Assembly: GCF_000471905.2 (NCBI RefSeq)
Contig: NW_006495648.1
Coordinates: 1,081,787 to 1,145,786 of the forward strand
Length of the DNA stretch: 64,000 bases
Origin: Amborella trichopoda
Lineage: Eukaryota > Streptophyta > Magnoliopsida > Amborellales > Amborellaceae
Reading direction: 5' to 3'
The translations under genes were made by a program, and so were the position numbers. Numbering within the stretch: position 1 is the stretch's first letter; every line of letters starts with the position of its first letter. Shown here piece by piece: positions 44,346-55,738 of this stretch. The notes under the pieces are model-generated. The model had not been told where the DNA came from, made no database searches, and worked only from the letters and a program-made list of their open reading frames with translations.

Positions 44346-45493
44346 TCCCTCATCATATCTCTCTCATAATGATTGTAATGATGTTCTCATGATTATAAAA
44401 TGTTACCTTCTTATAATAGTAGTCTTAATTTCATGACATTCTCATATATTATACTATAATGATTTCATTCCCATATATCATTGTATTTTATTCTCATATC
44501 ATGCATATATTAAATTACAATATTTCACTCTCATATCATCCTCATACATGATATCATTCTCATATCATCCCCATATAGTATATCATTGTCAATCCCAGAG
44601 TATTCCCAAAATAGTATTTTCATTCCCAAATCATTCTCATTTATTATATTATTATGATAGTATGTTCATTTTCATGACAGTCTTATGCATCATCCTCTCA
44701 TAATTTGAATAATACACTCACGAAGTATTATTTTCTCGCAACGATATTATTATTTTAATGATTATGTAATATTTCCTCTCCCTTATGAACATATTCTCTC
44801 TCCATAAAAAGAAAACTCATTTGGCCTCTTGTCCCACCCCTTTAGCTGAACGCCAATAATCTCGATCAAACTCGGATAGCAGTAGCCACATACCCATCTC
44901 GTGACCTATAAACGTAAGTGACCTCATTCTCCTGAAAATTAGTCCGCTTTTAATAAATTATGATATTCTGTACATCACTTTTATAAGTGTTATGCATAAA
45001 TGATTTCATTTTCTTGTAAAGTGGAATTGGTAATTCCTCTTTTAGTAAAATTGTGAGATTTCCTTTTATTGTTTTAAATATTTCGACACTGCAAAATTCA
45101 TGTGAAAATGACTTCATTCTCCTATAAAATCATTATTCGAAAAACTGATATTTTTGCACTTGATTGTAGTATTGCCACTATTGTTTAATTGTACTTTGTC
45201 TGTTTGAACGCTATCTATTATTATGAAATGCTTATTTGCATATTTGCATTCTCAATAAATTGTGATAATTCTGTCTATCATATTACATTTCAATAAAGTC
45301 TTTCCGAGCTGCTACCTTTCTGAAATTATTGCCCAATATGTTTGACTAGCTACTTATAGATATTTTAATGAAAGTGATTATTATTAATTGGTTCAAGTGA
45401 ATTCACATTAAGGATTTCAATGATATTTTAAATATATGATATTGATGCTTTCTGATGTTTAAAGAGTTTCAAAGATAATTTAAGTATAAGTAA

Positions 45494-45800
45494 ACCTACC
45501 TGGTATGCCGGTAGGGATTAAATGGACTCATCCGGTATGTTGGTGATGCATGATTGGACCTGCAGAGATTAAGTGGACCTATCTGGTGAGCCGATAGGGA
45601 TTAAGTGGACTCATCCGATATGCCGATGAGGTATGATTGGAAGGATTAAGTGGACCTATCCGGTACGCCGGTAGGAATTAAGTAGACTCATCCGGTACGC
45701 CGGTGAGGTATGATTGGACCTACAGGGATTAAGTGGACCCATCCAAGAGGCTGGTGGGGTATATAGGAGACCTACTTGGGATGCCAATAGGGTATTTTGT
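45494..45800. repeat. ~80-bp minisatellite, about 3.7 units
   Basis: Units start at 45494, 45577, 45654 and 45737 (83, 77 and 83 bp), built from ACCTATCCGGTACGCCGGTA and GACTCATCCGGTACGCCGGT half-units separated by GGGATTAAGTGG. Comparable CCGGT-rich arrays occur in plant Ty3 LTRs. Confidence 0.9.
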
Positions 45801-46345
45801 GAAATCTCTTGAATTATGCATTTTTGTCAAAGTGTTTGTATGCAACTCAATCCTTGGGATTATATTAAATTGTGTGTTTCTGAACTTAAAATTGTTCTTC
45901 ATGTATGTTCCTCTTCGTATTGTTTTAATATGCATTCTTTTAAAAACTATTACATTTTCCAATTATGAATTTAGGATAATGACGGTCACTTACTGAGTAG
46001 TCAAGCTCATCAAACTGTTGTGAATTCTTTCAAAGTAATGGCAGCCTTATCATGCGTTGTACAGCAGGAGTAGCTTGAGAGAAATTGTAATCAGAATCAA
46101 ATATTTGTGTAACTTTTGTTCTATCAAAATTGTAAATGTATGAACCTTCATGTTAACGTAAATTGAAAGTGTACTTTGTACAGTTGGGAAACTTCTGAAT
46201 GGACCTTCGTGTTAATATTAGTTGTGAGTAGAACTTGTACAAATTTTTAGAAATGGAAAAATCCGTTTCGGTGTAATATATAAATAGAAATTCTAGATAT
46301 TATTCTCTCTATATATATATATAGTACAAGAATAGCCTGTCGCAC

Positions 46346-46690
46346 CTCAAGGATTCTGCACATACATGAAACACATGGCTCTAATGGAGCCCTAGCAGTC
46401 TCCAAACTATCTGAATATCTTGCACAGACAAAAAGCAACAACGAAATAACCTGCCCCAACACCCCCCCCCCCCCCCACAAAAAAAATAAAGAAAACTTTT
46501 TATTTTTGAAAAGTTAACTTTTGTACTTGTATTACTATAAAAAAGAATTACAATGCCAATCATATCTGAGGAATAAACATGCACCTGCTAGTGAAAGATG
46601 AGGCCGCAATGAGGTCGCTATACAAAAATTGATGCCTGAGAGAAAGCACACTGTACAAAAAAAACCCCCAAAAATAAGGACCAAAAAAGA
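46346..46690. other. Unassigned sequence
   Basis: Contains a 15-base C-run at 46462-46476. No gene seen. Confidence 0.4.
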
Positions 46691-47990
46691 AAACCCTGAA
46701 CCGAGCTCAAAAAAGAGCTAGGGTGGTTCCACTGATGGTCGAAGGTGAACTAGCGCCTTCCTTTGCGAGCAAATCTGCACTAGACTTCACCTCCTGCCAC
46801 ACATGTTGAAAGGAGATGTGAATATGCCGGCACAGGGAGAATAGTGCTAAAAAATGTGCTCCAAGTGCCACGGACAGGTGCAACCACCCAAGGCCTAAGC
46901 AATACCATTTTTGGAGCTACCTTCTATAACCAAGGAGTTTCCCCAATCTTGATTGAAATTCTTCATTCCCTCTAAAAGTGCCACTGCTTCTGCTGCAGTT
47001 GAGTCCACTAAAGCGGATGTACCAGAGTAAGAAAGTAGGGTGTTTTGATTGTGATCTCTAAAGAGTCCCCAACCCGCTGGATAAGGATTGCTGAGGGAGC
47101 AACCATCAAGTTAAGCTTAACTTGGTAAGGGTCAGGGGGTCTCTATAAGGATGATCGAGCAATTCGTGATGGCCTGAAGTCCAAGGCCTCTAGCCAGAGG
47201 TGGTGAAACCTTTAAGAACATTGTGGTTATGGGCCCAAAAGATTACTATCTATTGGATGAGGCCCCCTTAAAGCCATTGGTCTTCTTCCCATCAAATATT
47301 CTAAGATTTTTTTCAGTCCATAGGGTCCAAATAGTGGCAGCCACCAAGGCCCTCCAGAGACAAATTCCTGCCACCAGGGAGAGGGGGAAAGAGTGCACGG
47401 CGACTAGGGGAAAGCCTGATGGAGCTCCCGCATTGACTGTGGAAGAACCCAACACCAATGAAAACTTTGAAGCAACTCGGCCTAAAGACCACTTGCCACC
47501 TCGCAATGCTAGAAGAGGTGATGGTTGGTCTCTTCTACTGATTTGCACATGGGGCAGCGGTTGGGAAGGGAAAAGCCTCTACATTGAAGCTGGTCCACTG
47601 TAAGGGCCTTGTTAAGAATGGCAAACCAGTAGAATGTTTTTTCTTTTTTCTTTTTTTTTTTGACGGTACGGATAACAAGTATGCCTTCCTTCCTATTCTA
47701 AGATGGGCAGGGATGGGATTCGGGTTCGAGCCTCTTCAAGATTCAAGAATGCCATAGAAAGAAGCCACTGAGAAGACTCCAGAGGCAGAAGGAGGCCATA
47801 TTATTCTGTCTGTACCGTTGGAAGGGACAAACAAGTCCTGTAGTATAGCAGAAAGAGAAGCAAAGGCGGTGAGTTCGTGGCCTACCAAGTTCTGTCCAAA
47901 GATTGGGTCCAAACTCTGGAGTTGAGACTTACTTTTCCAAACAGCTCCTAAAACTCCTACAAACCTAAAAAAACCCAAAAATTCATAAAG
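46691..47990 (-). pseudogene. L1-type LINE 3' end (zf-RVT and RNase H), 5'-truncated
   Basis: The minus strand begins near 47980 with LVGHELTAFASLSAIL and RIIWPPSASGVFSVASFYGI, the zf-RVT entry. After a small insertion it resumes WFAILNKALTVDQLQCRGFS and LPNRCPMCKSVEETNHH (zinc-binding Cys/His), then AATIWTLWTEKNLRIFDGKK (47320). Near 46960-47000 VDSTAAEAVALLEGMKNF is the RNase H glutamate motif, better preserved here than in LINE-1. Everything upstream (endonuclease, reverse transcriptase) is absent, the usual 5' truncation of LINE insertion. Frameshifts make it non-functional. Confidence 0.85.
47640..47745 (-). mobile_element. Short SINE-like insertion inside the LINE
   Basis: A ~105-bp insert splits the zf-RVT coding region. 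On minus it has a B-box-like GGCTCGAACCCGAAT and ends in a poly-A tract (poly-T at 47640-47661 on plus). Flanks share AGAATG (47634-47639 and again near 47746), a plausible target duplication. No clear A box. Confidence 0.5.
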
Positions 47991-48239
47991 AACTTAAATC
48001 CCCAAAAATACATCCTTAAAAACTAGGATAAAAAATACGAGCCATTTGCTCCTACATCAGCTTAACATGGATGGTTGTTCTATGAGCAACCCAAGACCCA
48101 CAGGGACAGGGGGTATACTAAGGCCAACGTGGATACACTATTGTCTCCCTCTCACAACCCATTGAGCCACACTGACTCCACCACAACAAATTCCAAAGAT
48201 TTCCTCAAAGGCTTGGAAAGGGCTCCCTCTAGCTCCTTT
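47991..48239. other. Unassigned sequence
   Basis: Short stretch before LTR C4. No feature recognised. Confidence 0.4.
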
Positions 48240-50175
48240 TGTTGGGTTTCTGTGGACATTAAAGGCCTTATGAGAGCTTGTAATCAATATTTTGATATAG
48301 TAGAACATAAACTCAGTGGGAGTATGGTCCTCTTGGACCGAAATAGGCAAATGATATTTGCCGATACTCAGACTAGGCTTTACATGCCAGGCCAATCGAG
48401 TTAGAAAACCTTAATTACCTAGGTTGAGTGCACAACCGATGAGGGTTAGCAGGTCATGCCTTGATGACGTCGGAGTTGCCCAAGGTTGAGAGCCAAGGGA
48501 TGGTGTAACCCTTGTGTGTGATGGTAGGCCTGCAGAGATGAAGGCCAAAGCCTCATCTGTGAACCATTACATGATATGTAGATATGATAACCGTATTGGG
48601 AACAGAGTCACTATTGAGAGTGATGCATGTATATAAGAGAGAGATTACCCCTATGCACCATAGAGTTGTGGTTGCATCAGGTATGTGTGGCCTTGAACTT
48701 GTATCTTGGGGAGAACCTGTAATCCATAGATTGAGATTGTGTTTCCTCACTTATTATTGGGCTTTTGCGGCCCAATCATGAACCCCCGTGATGGTCTGTG
48801 GGTCATGAGAACCATAAGGTCAGTTCGAGAAAGTGAATGTGGATTATAGTCCGCAATAGAAGATGAAACGCTTTAGCAAATTTATTAGTCCTTGACCTAG
48901 TTGGATCCGATTCCCATCAAAATTACTTGGAATTAATTATTTTTTGAGAAATACTTGGAATTAATTATTTTGATGTTAAATGATTTTTATATTATTATTT
49001 GAATTTTTAGAAGTATCTGGATATTTTATTTTCACAAAATGGATTTATAAATGGGAGATATTGAATTTTCAGTATTTTAAATATTCAAAAAGAAAAAAAT
49101 ATTTATTCTTTTTCTAAAATTATTATATAATTTTTGTAATTTGTTAAGTATATGGGGGCCGACCATGGGAGGTGGGGCCCACCATAAATGTGAATAAGGG
49201 AGTACGTGGGGGCCACCCTTGACCACCGTATGTGGCACACTCCTCCAATTGTATATTGTCCTTATTTTTCATGAGAGCCATAAGGAACTCAATTAAGTGT
49301 TGAATACTATGGAATGTTTTAAGATTTAAGAAGTTTGAATATTCAAAAGAAGGCATGTATAAGAGATTTATACAGTAGATAGTATGATATTATTTTTCAT
49401 ATTTTATTATTTGATGGGATTAGGTTTAAGGAAGTTGAAGGATAATATTCTAGCTCTTTTTTTTGAATCACGATGACTGATCTAAGGATTGGATGGCTCA
49501 GATCTCTCACCCCTTAGATCTCCTGTGATAAATGGTTTGGATCTAGTCTCCATAAGGATGGCTAACCCTAACCTTTGGAAAAGACTATAAATAGAGGCCC
49601 ATTCTCTACAAATCTCTACACCTCTAACCTCTCTCCCCCCCCTATGGCTGACATGCCAACCTCTCTCATCTCTCTCTAAACTCTCTCATCTCTCCTCTCT
49701 CCATTAGAAATTAGTAAGAAAATAGGGGGAATGCCCCACCTAGATCCAAGAGAGGGGCACGCCCATTGAGGCCTAGTTCTTGCTAAGTTATGTTTCATTG
49801 CTTTCATATTGACTAAGGGTTATAGCCTTTGGTTTCTCATACTTCAAAGATCTGAAAAAGATTATTGAACCCGTGCGCCATTGGAGGAGGAGACTCAGAG
49901 TGGGGTGTACAAAGTCCAGTTGAGGTAATCTTCTGACATCTTGCTTTATGTCTTGCAGTCTTATGTTTTCTTGTGGTCATAAATATTACGTGTTTTTTGT
50001 TTATTGAATAAAAGAAGTTTAATTAGTGGCAGCAAGCGAGAACCTCTTTCATAAATTTTTTTGGTTTATTTTGAGTTGATCTAATTGTATTTGGACCATT
50101 GTTAGTACTCTAGTCAGTGCAAAGAAGAAAAAGTAAAAATTATATACACCGTGCTAGATCACCTTGTCCAACTTT
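48240..50175 (+). repeat. Copia-type LTR C4
   Basis: Starts TGTTGGGTTTCTG and matches LTR C1 (10408-11723) and C2 (20872-21463) in reverse complement along its length. A TATA box lies about 1.35 kb from the start. The 3' end near 50175 is set by alignment with the C2 end. No PBS or polyprotein follows, so it is probably a solo LTR. Small frames inside it have no domains. Confidence 0.7.
49585..49594 (+). promoter_or_regulatory. TATA box of LTR C4
   Basis: CTATAAATAG followed by AGGCCCATTCTCTACA, then a CT-rich leader: a near-ideal plant TATA context at the U3/R boundary. Confidence 0.7.
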
Positions 50176-50545
50176 CACCTTCCTCTTTTGGCAAATCACA
50201 GCAGAAGGGAATAGTAGTGATGTCATAGCGTGGACCCCAAAGAGAGTTGAATGCCCCTGGAGTTTGACTCAAATTTTTTAACACATTTTCTATTTATGCA
50301 AGGCGATGAGGGTCATGTTCACCACATTTGGAGGGACGCAAATCAGGCTTCTAACGCCTTTGGCTAAAATGGGGGCTGCAGGGGGGCCCACTAGATTGAA
50401 TCAAAACACCTAGTACCTCTCTCTCTCTCNNNNNNNNNNNNNNNNNNNNGGACGGACGAACTACGACGTCGTACGTACGTACGTTACGTACGTAAGGTAC
50501 GGGTCGGTCGCGGACGGACCGACGTACGTATATATACAACTACTA

Positions 50546-50594
<49 letters not shown>

Positions 50595-51454
50595 TGCTAC
50601 CTACTCTGCCCCCTCTCCTACTTTCAATCTATTTTCTATCCCCCCTCTCTTAATTTTTTTGGTCCTCTTTGTCTCTTAGGTAGCATTTGATAACCTTCTT
50701 TGCAGTTTCTCCAGGAAAATACTTGCTGCTAACTTTCCTGAATTCTGGGAGGAAGGTAAAAATTGGTAGCTTGAAAGCTGAGAATCATGTTTGATAAACT
50801 GAGGCACTGGTATTTTAACTTGTTTGGCATTGGGAAAGCTAGAAACTGCATGTCTTAGCAGTCTCCTCATCACAAACATCAAATCCTAATATTTAGTATA
50901 TGTCTAGCACAAGATCCCAACCATCTTCAAAAATTTGTTAGTTCTAAATACAATGCCACAGCCAACTACAGAGAAACATAATAAATAACATTAGAAACTA
51001 ACATATATCTAAATTTCCATAGATAGTAAAAGGGTAAGAAAGACTAACTAAAATTACATTATGCATGCCCACTATCAAGAAGCTAACACATTGCTAAGAA
51101 TCTCCACAGATCAAAGAATCTGCCCCTTGCCCCATTGATGCTCATATGACCACCAGTAACCATATGATGCATGACGATTATATGTGTTGAATTTCTGGTA
51201 ATATAATGCATAGTATGAGAGAGCTTGTTGAACATACTTGTCCATCAAATGAGACAACTTCAAAATTTTGATTATATTAGAACCACTACAAAAGATGCTT
51301 AAATGCTACATTTGAAAGTAGGATTCACATAAAGTAGCATGCATTATCTCCTGGTTTCAATCTTCTGATCAAGGGACCATCAAACAGAAGAGACCAACCA
51401 AACTTCCTCAAATAGGTCAATAAAGGATCACCAGAATAGAATGTCCTCACCTCA
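50176..51454. other. Intergenic, gap and likely artefact, then 3' flank of the ALP1-like gene
   Basis: A 20-N gap is at 50430-50449, flanked by CT repeats. An odd ACGT-rich tract follows at 50450-50532, then (CT)n at 50551-50592. From about 50680 the sequence is plain AT-rich DNA that may include the 3' UTR of the gene ending at 51455. Small frames (50676-50882) show no domain. Confidence 0.5.
50430..50449. other. Assembly gap (20 N)
   Basis: Twenty Ns inside a CT microsatellite. Confidence 1.
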
Positions 51455-52753
51455 TCAAGCATGCTGCTGCCTCTCTTGGAGATCGTCAGCCATAGCCTGC
51501 CTCAAACTCTCCCCACAATAATACATCAACTTCTCACTCTCCAACACCCTCGCAACTGGCCCCATCTCCTTAGGGTCCTTCCATAGAGGAGTCTCTGGCT
51601 CCCCTGCAATCTGACATATATTGTGGAGCACACAACACGCAACAATAGTTTGGGGAGCATGGTTCAGGTCCACATTCAAATCCTGGAGTATGCGCCACCT
51701 CCCCTTGAGCAACCCGAGGGCGTGCTCCACCACCCCCCTCCCCCTCATCAAGCAAGCATCAAAGAGGTTCTGAGCAGGGGTGCCAGTACCATTCGGCGAG
51801 AAGGGGGTGAGCAAACAAGAGAGCAAAGGGTAGCACCAGTCCCCAACAATATAAGGCCTAACAAGGCGGCCTCGTACATTGATCACTGAGTCTCGCAGAA
51901 TCTCAGCCGAAGTGAGCCGAGCGTACAAGAGGCTCTCCCTGAAGTGGGAGGCATCATCAGTAGAGCCTGGGGCTTTGACGCACACATCCCAGAAGATGTG
52001 CCTATGGTCGGCAATGACCTGGAGGAGGACGGAATAGAAATTATGCCTGCACTTGAAGGCAAGTGGATCCGAGGAAGGGGTCCGTGACAGCTTGACATGG
52101 CTCCCGTCAATGGCTCCACAAATGTTGGGGAGCCCTGAGAGCTCCTTGAAGGCCTGGACAGTCTGGAGTAGGCGGTGGCTGACAGGGACGCGTATGTAAT
52201 TGGAGTAGAGCTTGGTGGAGAGGAGGCGGGTGATGGTGTTGGTGGTCTTGGCAATGAGGAAGGGGTCAAGCTTGAAGTTTGGGGACATGGACCGTGCCGA
52301 GGAGCCGTGGGTCAGACGGGAAAGGGCCATAGACAGGGCATAGTCAGGGGGGAGGGGAAGGTTGGCACGATTGAGATGGGGTTTCAGCTGGTCCACAAGG
52401 CTTGCAAACACAGGGTACGAGAGGCCGTAAGAGGACCGCCACTGTGCGTCCCGGGCAAGCGGCTCCATGGCCCATATGTGCTCCATGGCGAGAGAGCGGA
52501 AGGCGCTGATGCTGTGGTCGTGGTCACTGTCAGCTCCGGCTCCGGCATTGTTTGTGCCGCTAGCAGTGGTGGTGCCACTGGTGGTGCGAGATTGGAGGGC
52601 AGCCGCAGCATAGGAGAGGACAGACGCGATTGTGAAAAAGAGGAGGGGGGCGGCACTGCTATGGGAATCGGCCAGGGAGGTGGTGAGGGAGGGGTCCAAA
52701 TGGTTCTGGAGTTGGAGGAGGTTGGAGAGCATCAACACAAGGGAAGGATCCAT
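51455..52753 (-). CDS. ALP1/HARBI1-like nuclease (domesticated PIF/Harbinger transposase family)
   Basis: An uninterrupted single-exon gene of 432 residues with the usual length of plant ALP1-like proteins. It has a hydrophobic, Ser/Thr/Gly-rich N-terminus (1-80), then a DDE nuclease domain: CGAIDGSHVKL (first Asp, 216), PGSTDDASHF (second Asp, 267), IVGDWCYPL (302-310), GVVEHALGLLKGRWRIL (Glu 343), CCVLHNIC (373-380). Members such as Arabidopsis ALP1 derive from PIF/Harbinger transposases; ALP1 itself works with Polycomb. The D-D-E residues are kept here, so catalysis is not ruled out. No TIRs or TAA duplication were noticed around it, which favours a host gene over a mobile copy. The start at 52753 (MDPSLVLMLSNLL) is the first Met of the frame. 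Frames on plus within it are shadows. Confidence 0.9.
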   Translation of the reverse strand: MDPSLVLMLSNLLQLQNHLDPSLTTSLADSHSSAAPLLFFTIASVLSYAAAALQSRTTSGTTTASGTNNAGAGADSDHDHSISAFRSLAMEHIWAMEPLARDAQWRSSYGLSYPVFASLVDQLKPHLNRANLPLPPDYALSMALSRLTHGSSARSMSPNFKLDPFLIAKTTNTITRLLSTKLYSNYIRVPVSHRLLQTVQAFKELSGLPNICGAIDGSHVKLSRTPSSDPLAFKCRHNFYSVLLQVIADHRHIFWDVCVKAPGSTDDASHFRESLLYARLTSAEILRDSVINVRGRLVRPYIVGDWCYPLLSCLLTPFSPNGTGTPAQNLFDACLMRGRGVVEHALGLLKGRWRILQDLNVDLNHAPQTIVACCVLHNICQIAGEPETPLWKDPKEMGPVARVLESEKLMYYCGESLRQAMADDLQERQQHA

Positions 52754-53150
52754 CTCCTTTTGTGCCGCAACTCACTCCAAGTTATCAAAGCTGCTCTGAA
52801 GCACCATGAGGTAAAGAAGAGGGAACAGCCAAACAACACAATTTCAGAACCCTGCCTATTCCTTTCTCCAAACACAGCATTCCACGCTCTTTCTCCCAGG
52901 ATTTCTCTCTTCTTCCCTCAGAGCAGGTGGAGGGCCATCACCGGCTTTACACTTAGCAATTGGCCCTGTGGGCCCAGCCCTCCCAATTTGCCTGCCGCTG
53001 AATAAACTAGGGTAATGCCACAGTACCACCGTCCAGGTTCTCTTAGTCTTTAAAATAAATCGGTAAATTATCCCAAATATACATTAATTTTGGTGGAAAT
53101 GAAAGAAAATAAAAACTTTCACAATTTTCTTACGTTTTTTTTCATTTTAG
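52754..53150. other. 5' flank of the ALP1-like gene
   Basis: No TATA box is obvious on the minus strand. CT-rich stretches at 52880-52920 could belong to the leader. Confidence 0.4.
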
Positions 53151-53159
53151 ATTTTTTTT

Positions 53160-53425
53160 TTCCAAAATAACCTTCACGATAGTCATATTATCACAATTAC
53201 TATCACATTTTATAAGGTATTTAAAATATTATAATAAATTGAAATACTATTACGGTACTCGACAGCCCATAATGACTACCACATTTTAAAATGCCCTATC
53301 ACTCTGGTACTTTAAATACCGTAAAGATTATCGCATCTTATATGGCATTTTAAATACCGTAACAATTTGAAATTTTGTTACAGCACTCGAAATATTGTAA
53401 TATTATCATATCTTATACATCCCCT
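53160..53425. repeat. TTTAAATACCGTAA-type repeat block
   Basis: Several imperfect units combining ACGGTACTCGA, CATTTTATAAGGTATTTAAA and TACTTTAAATACCGTAA. It resembles the palindromic CGTAATG blocks at 56335-56513 and 59827-59990, which suggests they are ends or subterminal repeats of one element family. Confidence 0.5.
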
Positions 53426-54215
53426 GAAACCATTTTCTTCAATTACGATTCTGTTTTTACCGTTTTAGGGTGGCTCTGTTCTTCTTCTCTAGCATAAAAT
53501 TTCTTAGGCCCTTACTACCTGGCGTTCAATCTCTCACTAGGTCTTTTTCTCCCTTATTTCCCTCTTCTATTCTCCTTTGAGATAAAAAATCTTTCCCCAA
53601 AATTTTGTTTGAGCAAGTTTCAATAGTACTTTACAGCATTTCAACCAATTTAGCGTAATTACCATATGATTATATATTGATTCAGCATTGCCAATTTTAG
53701 CTTTTTTCTATGACTTGGGGTAAATGGGGCAAATTTTCCATTATAAAAGGAAGGAAATCTTCAATTTTTTACGTAGGTCAAGTATTTTAAGGTATCTTCA
53801 ATGTTGCCCAATACACTATTTTCTACCTTTTTTTATACATATTATTTATGTACTTTATGTTGTTGAAAAATATCCATGAGTCATTTTTTTTTAGAGTCCT
53901 CATTTTGTTTTAGTGAAATGAGCTTCTTTCAGTTCTTTGTAGTATTTTAAGTTGTAGGTTACAATATGCAAAGTTATATCCATGATGACAAGCTCATTCA
54001 AAACCTCATTTTTCTTTTTTGTGCATGAGGTTTTTACAGTTTTTTTTATGGGTCCATGGGCACCATCAAAAATAGTTTCCCTAATATAAGAAATGTAATG
54101 GATATGTCTAATGGATTTTTTTCTTTCTCTTATTTATTATGGTTGTAAGTGTTGATCACAGATATTAAACATGGCTTTTGGATGATTAATGGTTTCATAT
54201 TGTGTTTTTAATGTT
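53426..54215. other. AT-rich sequence, no gene seen
   Basis: T-rich DNA upstream of the PMD remnant. The N-terminal half of a PMD protein would be expected here but is not recognisable. Confidence 0.45.
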
Positions 54216-54542
54216 GTTATTTGTTCCCTCCGAATCATGCTACGTATTAATTTATTTGTTTTTCACACCAACTTGACCATATACTTCCAAGTTGTATTTT
54301 GATTGAAATAGATGATGATGACAATTTTACTTGAGTAAAGAATACATCAAGGAAAAACTAAGGCATGAGGAAAACATTTGTTATTTGTTCCCTCCTTCTT
54401 TTGCTATGTATTAATTTATTTGTTTTTCACACCAACTTGACCATATACTTCCAAGTTGTGTTTTGATTGAAAATAGATGATGATGACTATTTTTACTTGG
54501 GTATAGAATGCATGAAGGAAAAACAAAAGCATAAAGAAAACC
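54216..54542. repeat. Tandem 164-bp duplication
   Basis: Copies at 54216-54379 and 54380-54542, roughly 90 percent identical (GTTATTTGTTCCCTCC, then CACACCAACTTGACCATATA). A recent duplication just upstream of the PMD remnant. Confidence 0.9.
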
Positions 54543-54666
54543 TCTAGTTTAACATGTTTTCACTATAAGGTGCAACTAACATTGAGGCTATTTCATATTC
54601 TATCTATTATGTTAATGTTTTGATAGATAGTTGGTTGTACTACTTATTTTTTATACATGCATTTCA

Positions 54667-55738
54667 GTGTTGGGCATACGAGCACTTCCAATTGTTGCGC
54701 CCAAGGGCAGGGCAACCTAGATCCCACTCTCACAACTTCCCTCTCGTGGGGCGACAAGAGACCGATAACGCACAGATAAAGATGTTAGTATAGAATAATT
54801 TTCATTGACTTTGTTTATTTATATTTTGGTAAATTTTTTGTGTATTTACTATAAATTTTTCTTTTTTTTGTCATAGGTCATGTGGACCCCATATGATGAT
54901 TTTCTTGATGTAGGAGGAAACTGAGGAGGAAAGAGATTATAGCCTTCTTGTTAATTAGACTGCTTTGTGTCCACATACCTCATATGGACACATTTGTAAA
55001 GGGTACATGCCAAATCGTGTGCTCCGGCAGTTTGGACTTCATCAATGGATATTGGGTGATCCCTTGCCGTGGGAGAGGAGGGAGTGAAAGGGGTAGAGAC
55101 GAGCTTCGACCTCAGATAGATATGTGGACGAATATACTAGATTATATGTGTCAGGTAGCAAATGACATGTTCAATGGGAAGCCGGCACAAGAATACATCG
55201 AATGGTACATACTAAGGACTAAGCCCTCAATCCGTAATCCATTTAGAAAACATCCCTCAAGATTCACACCGTGAGGCTATCACGATGAAGATAGAATGGT
55301 ATGTTACACCTCTTTAATTTTATAAGTCTCAATGATCTATTTTCATTTGACGATGCAGCTTAGGGACATCAGCCATGCAGCACAATTTGTACTTCAAGGT
55401 TACACTTCAAGGAATTGGGACGTAATTGGGGAAGCATTAGAATGACTGAAATTATTCGACCCAAAAGCTGCAAGGGAGAAGATGAGAACGGATGAGGAGG
55501 CCTCTGAGGAAATGGAGTTGGATGGGGAGATGGAAGATATGGTTTCAATATGGTACCCTTCTTGGATGAGGGGCCAAGTTATACATAACCTAACACACAT
55601 GTTCAACCGGAGGCACCTAGATAGAAGTTATGCTCTCACGGAATTAGACAAGAAGAAAGCAGCTCAAATACAATACAACTTGAGCGGCCTTTGTGGGATC
55701 AAGTATAAAATTCGACAAAAGTGTTCAACTTATTTATA
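54667..55738 (+). pseudogene. Plant mobile domain (PMD) gene remnant, MAIN-like, multi-exon
   Basis: Three or four exon-like pieces read in order. (1) About 54670-54780: CWAYEHFQLLRPRAGQP, FPLVGRQETDNAQIK, the W.WE...RP block of PMD proteins. (2) After an intron ending TTTGTCATAG at about 54877: VMWTPYDDFLD, like the W.PY motif. (3) 54948-55273: RLLCVHIPHMDTFVKGTCQI, then MWTNILDYMCQVAN and AQEYIEWYILRTKP, like the EY..WY...T motif. (4) After an acceptor at about 55360 (GATGCAG): QLRDISHAAQFVLQGYTSR, EALE, a stop, LKLFDPKAAREKMRTDEEA, to a stop at 55738. A single in-frame TGA at 55441 replaces what is probably CGA, a CpG-decay change. The N-terminal part is missing. PMD genes occur both as host genes (MAIN/MAIL1) and within transposons. 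Confidence 0.7.

Larger units (their letters stand above)
43901..46345 (+). repeat. LTR E, Ty3-type LTR
   Basis: A forward LTR-like block. The tail (TACTTACTGAGTAGTCAAGCTCA near 45985, then TTTTGTTCTATCAAAATTGTA, ACTTTGTACAGTTGGGAAAC, CTGTCGCACCTCAAGGATTC) parallels the end of LTR D at 61380-61550. No PBS follows, so the copy is truncated or solo. Edges are approximate. It contains two minisatellites. Confidence 0.55.

Noticed and set aside
52175..53005. 276-residue plus-strand frame
   Set aside because: Antisense shadow of the GC-rich ALP1-like gene; Gly/Val-rich with no domain.
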